This document shows, in pieces, positions 61,260 to 64,000 of a stretch of 64,000 bases of DNA. The position numbers and the translations under genes are program-made. The notes below the pieces were generated by a model, which was given only the letters and a program-made list of their open reading frames with translations, ran no database searches and was not told the DNA's origin. Positions within the stretch are counted from its first letter, which is position 1. Each line of letters opens with the position of its first letter. Source of the DNA: Streptomyces ortus (lineage in GTDB: Bacteria > Actinomycetota > Actinomycetes > Streptomycetales > Streptomycetaceae); the NCBI RefSeq assembly GCF_026341275.1, contig NZ_JAIFZO010000002.1:2333264-2397263 (forward strand). The letters run 5' to 3'.

Positions 61260-61441
61260 CCCATCACGGCCAGGCCGCTCCCCGGGGTCCACTCCAGGGT
61301 GTGTCGCCACACGCTGTAGTCGCGCTGCTTTGGAGAGTGACGGACGCTCCGCTAGGTTCTGTCCGCCCACCCGCCTCCCCTCCCACCCGAAGGAGCCCCG
61401 CGGGCGTACCTCTCTCCACCGGTCTTCTGGAGCGTGTCGTC

Positions 61442-62968
61442 GTGAGCAGTCCGCAGTACGAGGCGTCGCAGTACGAGGCGTACGGCCCGGATCCGCACGG
61501 GGCGGACGGGTACGTCGCTCACGGCCGGGACCCGTATCGGCCCGCGTACGAGTACGCCTACGGGTACGAGTACGCCTACGAGTACGGGAACAGGCACGGG
61601 CCCGTGTACGCGCACGAGCTCGAGCACCAGCCCGCGTACGGCCACGAGTACGGGCTCGGGCACGGGCACCCCGGCGAGGCCTGGGCCCCGGACGCGCCGA
61701 CACTTCCGCGGCAGGCGGCGCCGCTCGCCCCGACCACGGAACTCACCGCGGAACTGCCCACCGAACTCGCCCCCGGACGGCCCGGGTCGCCCGGACCGAC
61801 TGCCGAACCGTTCACGGGGCCCGCCCGGTCCGGTGGCCGCGCCGAAACCCGGAAGGCCGCCCGGCGCCGCAGGAGCGCGGAGCGGCCCGACGTACGCAAG
61901 CTGCTCCCGCAGGCGCTGGTCGTCGCCTTCCTGGCGGGCGGCACCTCCGCCTTCGTCGCCGACGACAAGGCGATCGAACTGACCGTGGACGGCAGCCCCC
62001 GCACCCTGCACACCTTCGCGGACGACGTCGGCGAACTCCTCGCCGACGAAGGGGTCCGGGTGGGCGCCCACGACGTGGTGTCCCCCGCCCCCGGGACCGC
62101 CCTGGCCAGCGGTGAGGAGATCGCCGTGCGCTACGGACGGCCCCTGCGGCTCACCCTGGACGGGCGGTCGAGCCACGTGTGGACCACCGCGCACACCGTG
62201 GACGAGGCACTGCGGGAGCTCGGGGTGCGCGCGCAGGGCGCGTACGTGTCCGTGCCGCGCGCTCGGCGGATCGGGCGGGCGGGACTCGCGCTCGACGTCC
62301 GTACCGAGCGGACCGTGACGGTCATGGCGGACGGACAGGCACGGACGGTCCGTACGAACGCGGCGACCGTCGGCGAGACCGTGGAGGAGGCCGGGATCAC
62401 GCTGCGCGGCCAGGACACCACCTCCGTGCCCGCCGGCAGTTTCCCGCGCGACGGACAGACGGTGACGGTCCTGCGGATCACCGGCACGAAGGAGGTCAGC
62501 GAGGAGGCCCTGCCCTTCGAGGTGCGGCGGACCCAGGACCCCGGGCTGTTCCGGGGCACCGAGGTCGTGGAGCAGGCGGGGCAGCCAGGGCTGCGGCGCG
62601 TCACGTACGCCCTGCGGACCGTCAACGGCGTCAGGCAGAAGCCGCGGCTGCTGCGCTCCGAGGTGGTGCGGGAGCCGCGCGCGCAGGTGGTGAAGGTGGG
62701 TACGAAGCCGCTGCCGATGTCCGTGGCGGGCGCCGACGGCCTGAACTGGCAGGGGCTCGCCCACTGCGAGTCCGGAGGGCGGCCGGGGGCGGTCGATCCG
62801 TCCGGGACGTACGGCGGGCTGTACCAGTTCGACACCCGGACCTGGCAGGCGCTGGGCGGGGCCGGGCGCCCGCAGGACGCCTCCGCGGCGGAACAGACGT
62901 TCCGGGCGAAGAAGTTGTACGTGCGGCGGGGGGCGAGCCCCTGGCCGCACTGCGGGGAGCGGTTGTAG
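61442..62968 (+). CDS. rpfC: resuscitation-promoting factor (DUF348-G5-Rpf)
   Basis: This 508-aa secreted or anchored muralytic enzyme cleaves peptidoglycan to promote germination. The N-terminal 110 residues are Tyr/His/Gly-rich (PAYEYAYGYEYAYEYG). A membrane helix lies near 158-176. Three DUF348 repeats follow (about 178-222, 232-276 and 285-330), then a G5 domain (about 345-425) and an Rpf lysozyme-like domain (433-508) with catalytic Glu443 in HCESGG. GTG 61442 has GGAG upstream. The symbol follows the recalled position of RpfC (SCO3150) next to rsmA in S. coelicolor. Confidence 0.88.
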   Translation: MSSPQYEASQYEAYGPDPHGADGYVAHGRDPYRPAYEYAYGYEYAYEYGNRHGPVYAHELEHQPAYGHEYGLGHGHPGEAWAPDAPTLPRQAAPLAPTTELTAELPTELAPGRPGSPGPTAEPFTGPARSGGRAETRKAARRRRSAERPDVRKLLPQALVVAFLAGGTSAFVADDKAIELTVDGSPRTLHTFADDVGELLADEGVRVGAHDVVSPAPGTALASGEEIAVRYGRPLRLTLDGRSSHVWTTAHTVDEALRELGVRAQGAYVSVPRARRIGRAGLALDVRTERTVTVMADGQARTVRTNAATVGETVEEAGITLRGQDTTSVPAGSFPRDGQTVTVLRITGTKEVSEEALPFEVRRTQDPGLFRGTEVVEQAGQPGLRRVTYALRTVNGVRQKPRLLRSEVVREPRAQVVKVGTKPLPMSVAGADGLNWQGLAHCESGGRPGAVDPSGTYGGLYQFDTRTWQALGGAGRPQDASAAEQTFRAKKLYVRRGASPWPHCGERL

Positions 62969-63029
62969 GGCGCCTTCCTCAGCCCGTCCGGCGCTTGAGG
63001 ACGAGCGCGTGGCGCGACAGGTGTGGCGC

Positions 63030-63044
63030 GGGGGCGCAGCCCCC
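63030..63044. terminator. short G/C hairpin after rpf
   Basis: GGGGGC-GCA-GCCCCC forms a 6-bp stem. It belongs to a larger Streptomyces intergenic repeat that begins with TCAGCCCGTCCGGCGCTTGA at 62979. The arrangement suggests a terminator between rpf and rsmA. Confidence 0.55.
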
Positions 63045-63085
63045 ACGGACGGGACCAGGCGCCGGTCACCCTTACCCTTGGGGGC

Positions 63086-63964
63086 GTGACCAGCCCCGCC
63101 TCCGACGCCCTCCTGGGCCCCGCCGACATCCGCGAACTCGCGGCAGTCCTCGGCGTACGGCCCACCAAGCAGCGCGGTCAGAACTTCGTCATCGACGCCA
63201 ACACCGTGCGGCGCATCGTCCGGACCGCCGGCGTCCGTCCCGAGGACGTGGTCGTCGAGGTCGGACCGGGCCTCGGGTCCCTGACCCTGGGGCTCCTGGA
63301 GGCGGCCGACCGGGTCGTCGCCGTCGAGATCGACGACGCCCTCGCGGGCGCGCTGCCCGCCACGATCACCGCCCGCATGCCGGAGCGCGCCGAGCGTTTC
63401 TCGCTCGTCCACGAGGACGCGATGCGGGTGACCGAGCTGCCGGGCCCCGCCCCGACGGCCCTGGTCGCGAACCTCCCGTACAACGTCGCCGTGCCGGTGC
63501 TGCTGCACATGCTCGACACCTTCCCCACCATCGAGCGCACGCTCGTGATGGTGCAGGCGGAGGTCGCCGACCGGCTGGCCGCGCCGCCCGGCTCGAAGGT
63601 CTACGGCGTGCCCTCCGTGAAGGCGAACTGGCACGCCGACGTCAAGCGGGCCGGATCGATCGGCCGCAACGTCTTCTGGCCCGCCCCGAACGTGGACAGC
63701 GGGCTCGTCTCGCTGGTCCGCCGCGCGGAGCCGGTGAAGACGACCGCCTCCCAGCGCGAGGTCTTCGCCGTCGTGGACGCCGCCTTCGCCCAGCGGCGCA
63801 AGACCCTGCGGGCCGCGCTGGCCGGCTGGGCCGGTTCGGCGCCCGCCGCCGAGGCCGCGCTGGTCGCCGCGGGGGTCTCGCCGCAGGCGCGCGGCGAGTC
63901 GCTGACGGTGGAGGAGTTCGCACGGATCGCGGAGAACAAACAGATCGCGGAGAACAAGCAGTGA
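63086..63964 (+). CDS. rsmA: 16S rRNA (adenine1518/1519-N6)-dimethyltransferase
   Basis: This 292-aa KsgA enzyme dimethylates two adenines in 16S rRNA during 30S maturation. SAM motif [16 protein letters not shown], acidic motif VVAVEID and catalytic [15 protein letters not shown] are present, with C-terminal [15 protein letters not shown] 63086. The stop overlaps the ispE start (GTGA at 63961). The C-terminus ends in a duplicated [12 protein letters not shown] from an imperfect 18-bp repeat. Confidence 0.95.
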   Translation: MTSPASDALLGPADIRELAAVLGVRPTKQRGQNFVIDANTVRRIVRTAGVRPEDVVVEVGPGLGSLTLGLLEAADRVVAVEIDDALAGALPATITARMPERAERFSLVHEDAMRVTELPGPAPTALVANLPYNVAVPVLLHMLDTFPTIERTLVMVQAEVADRLAAPPGSKVYGVPSVKANWHADVKRAGSIGRNVFWPAPNVDSGLVSLVRRAEPVKTTASQREVFAVVDAAFAQRRKTLRAALAGWAGSAPAAEAALVAAGVSPQARGESLTVEEFARIAENKQIAENKQ

Positions 63965-64000
63965 GCGTGACGGTTCGGGTCCCGGCCAAGGTCAACGTCC
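63961..64000 (+). CDS. ispE: 4-diphosphocytidyl-2-C-methyl-D-erythritol kinase, N-terminus only
   Basis: Thirteen codons ([13 protein letters not shown]) begin at GTG 63961, overlapping the rsmA stop. The VRVPAKVN start is the usual N-terminus of IspE in the MEP isoprenoid pathway, and rsmA-ispE adjacency is standard in actinomycetes. The window ends here. Confidence 0.8.
   Translation, partial: MSVTVRVPAKVNV

Overview
The window is high-GC DNA with GTG/ATG starts, many four-base stop/start overlaps and typical Streptomyces marker genes: an SsgA-like sporulation protein, an XRE/DUF5753 plus DUF397 pair, a resuscitation-promoting factor next to rsmA-ispE, and a protein O-mannosyltransferase. 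I read it as a Streptomyces chromosome segment in two parts: an accessory defence-type island (about 1-29.4 kb) with a small lipid-biosynthesis cassette (29.4-32.9 kb), then conserved core chromosome (32.8-64 kb).

Island, left part (1-10.2 kb): the start of a leftward gene, then rightward an HTH-methyltransferase fused to a specificity-like domain, a complete type I restriction-modification operon (hsdM-hsdS-hsdR) and a small EcsC-like protein. A headless histidine-kinase-type ATPase remnant follows. Island, middle (10.6-24.7 kb): a soluble Ser/Thr kinase with TPR-like repeats, then a tightly coupled four-gene operon. Its genes encode three proteins I cannot assign (176, 499 and 362 aa) and a 1703-aa DEAH-box helicase with two zinc clusters and a tail of OB/S1-like domains. 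Facing it is a two-gene unit: a small membrane-anchored protein and an 1118-aa TPR protein ending in an aminoglycoside-phosphotransferase-like kinase domain. I consider this kinase/helicase cluster the best candidate for an undescribed system. Island, right part (24.7-29.4 kb): a transposase-tail remnant and a 1267-aa RecD-like helicase with a probable nuclease domain. A beheaded MMPL transporter fragment marks a rearrangement junction near 29.35 kb.

The 29.4-32.9 kb cassette holds a type III polyketide synthase (Cys160/His297/Asn330), an acyl-ACP desaturase-like di-iron protein and an ICMT-family membrane methyltransferase. This suggests an alkyl-resorcinol or pyrone lipid that is desaturated or methylated.

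Core part: GNAT acetyltransferase; exonuclease III; a MerR regulator divergent from a Baeyer-Villiger-type monooxygenase, alpha/beta-hydrolase and SDR operon, with a perfect 20-bp palindrome between them; a CsbD-like charged protein; a tricorn protease divergent from a TetR gene with two matching palindromes; YbaK and EamA proteins; the DUF397/XRE cluster; a serine hydrolase; a CbiMQO-type metal ECF transporter; ssgE-like; two tandem penicillin-binding transpeptidases; an NTF2-like protein behind a hexanucleotide microsatellite; protein mannosyltransferase divergent from rsmI; a zinc-ribbon protein; TatD; Rpf; rsmA and the first bases of ispE. From memory this order resembles the S. coelicolor SCO3148-SCO3161 neighbourhood, which needs checking. 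No rRNA, tRNA or CRISPR array was seen.
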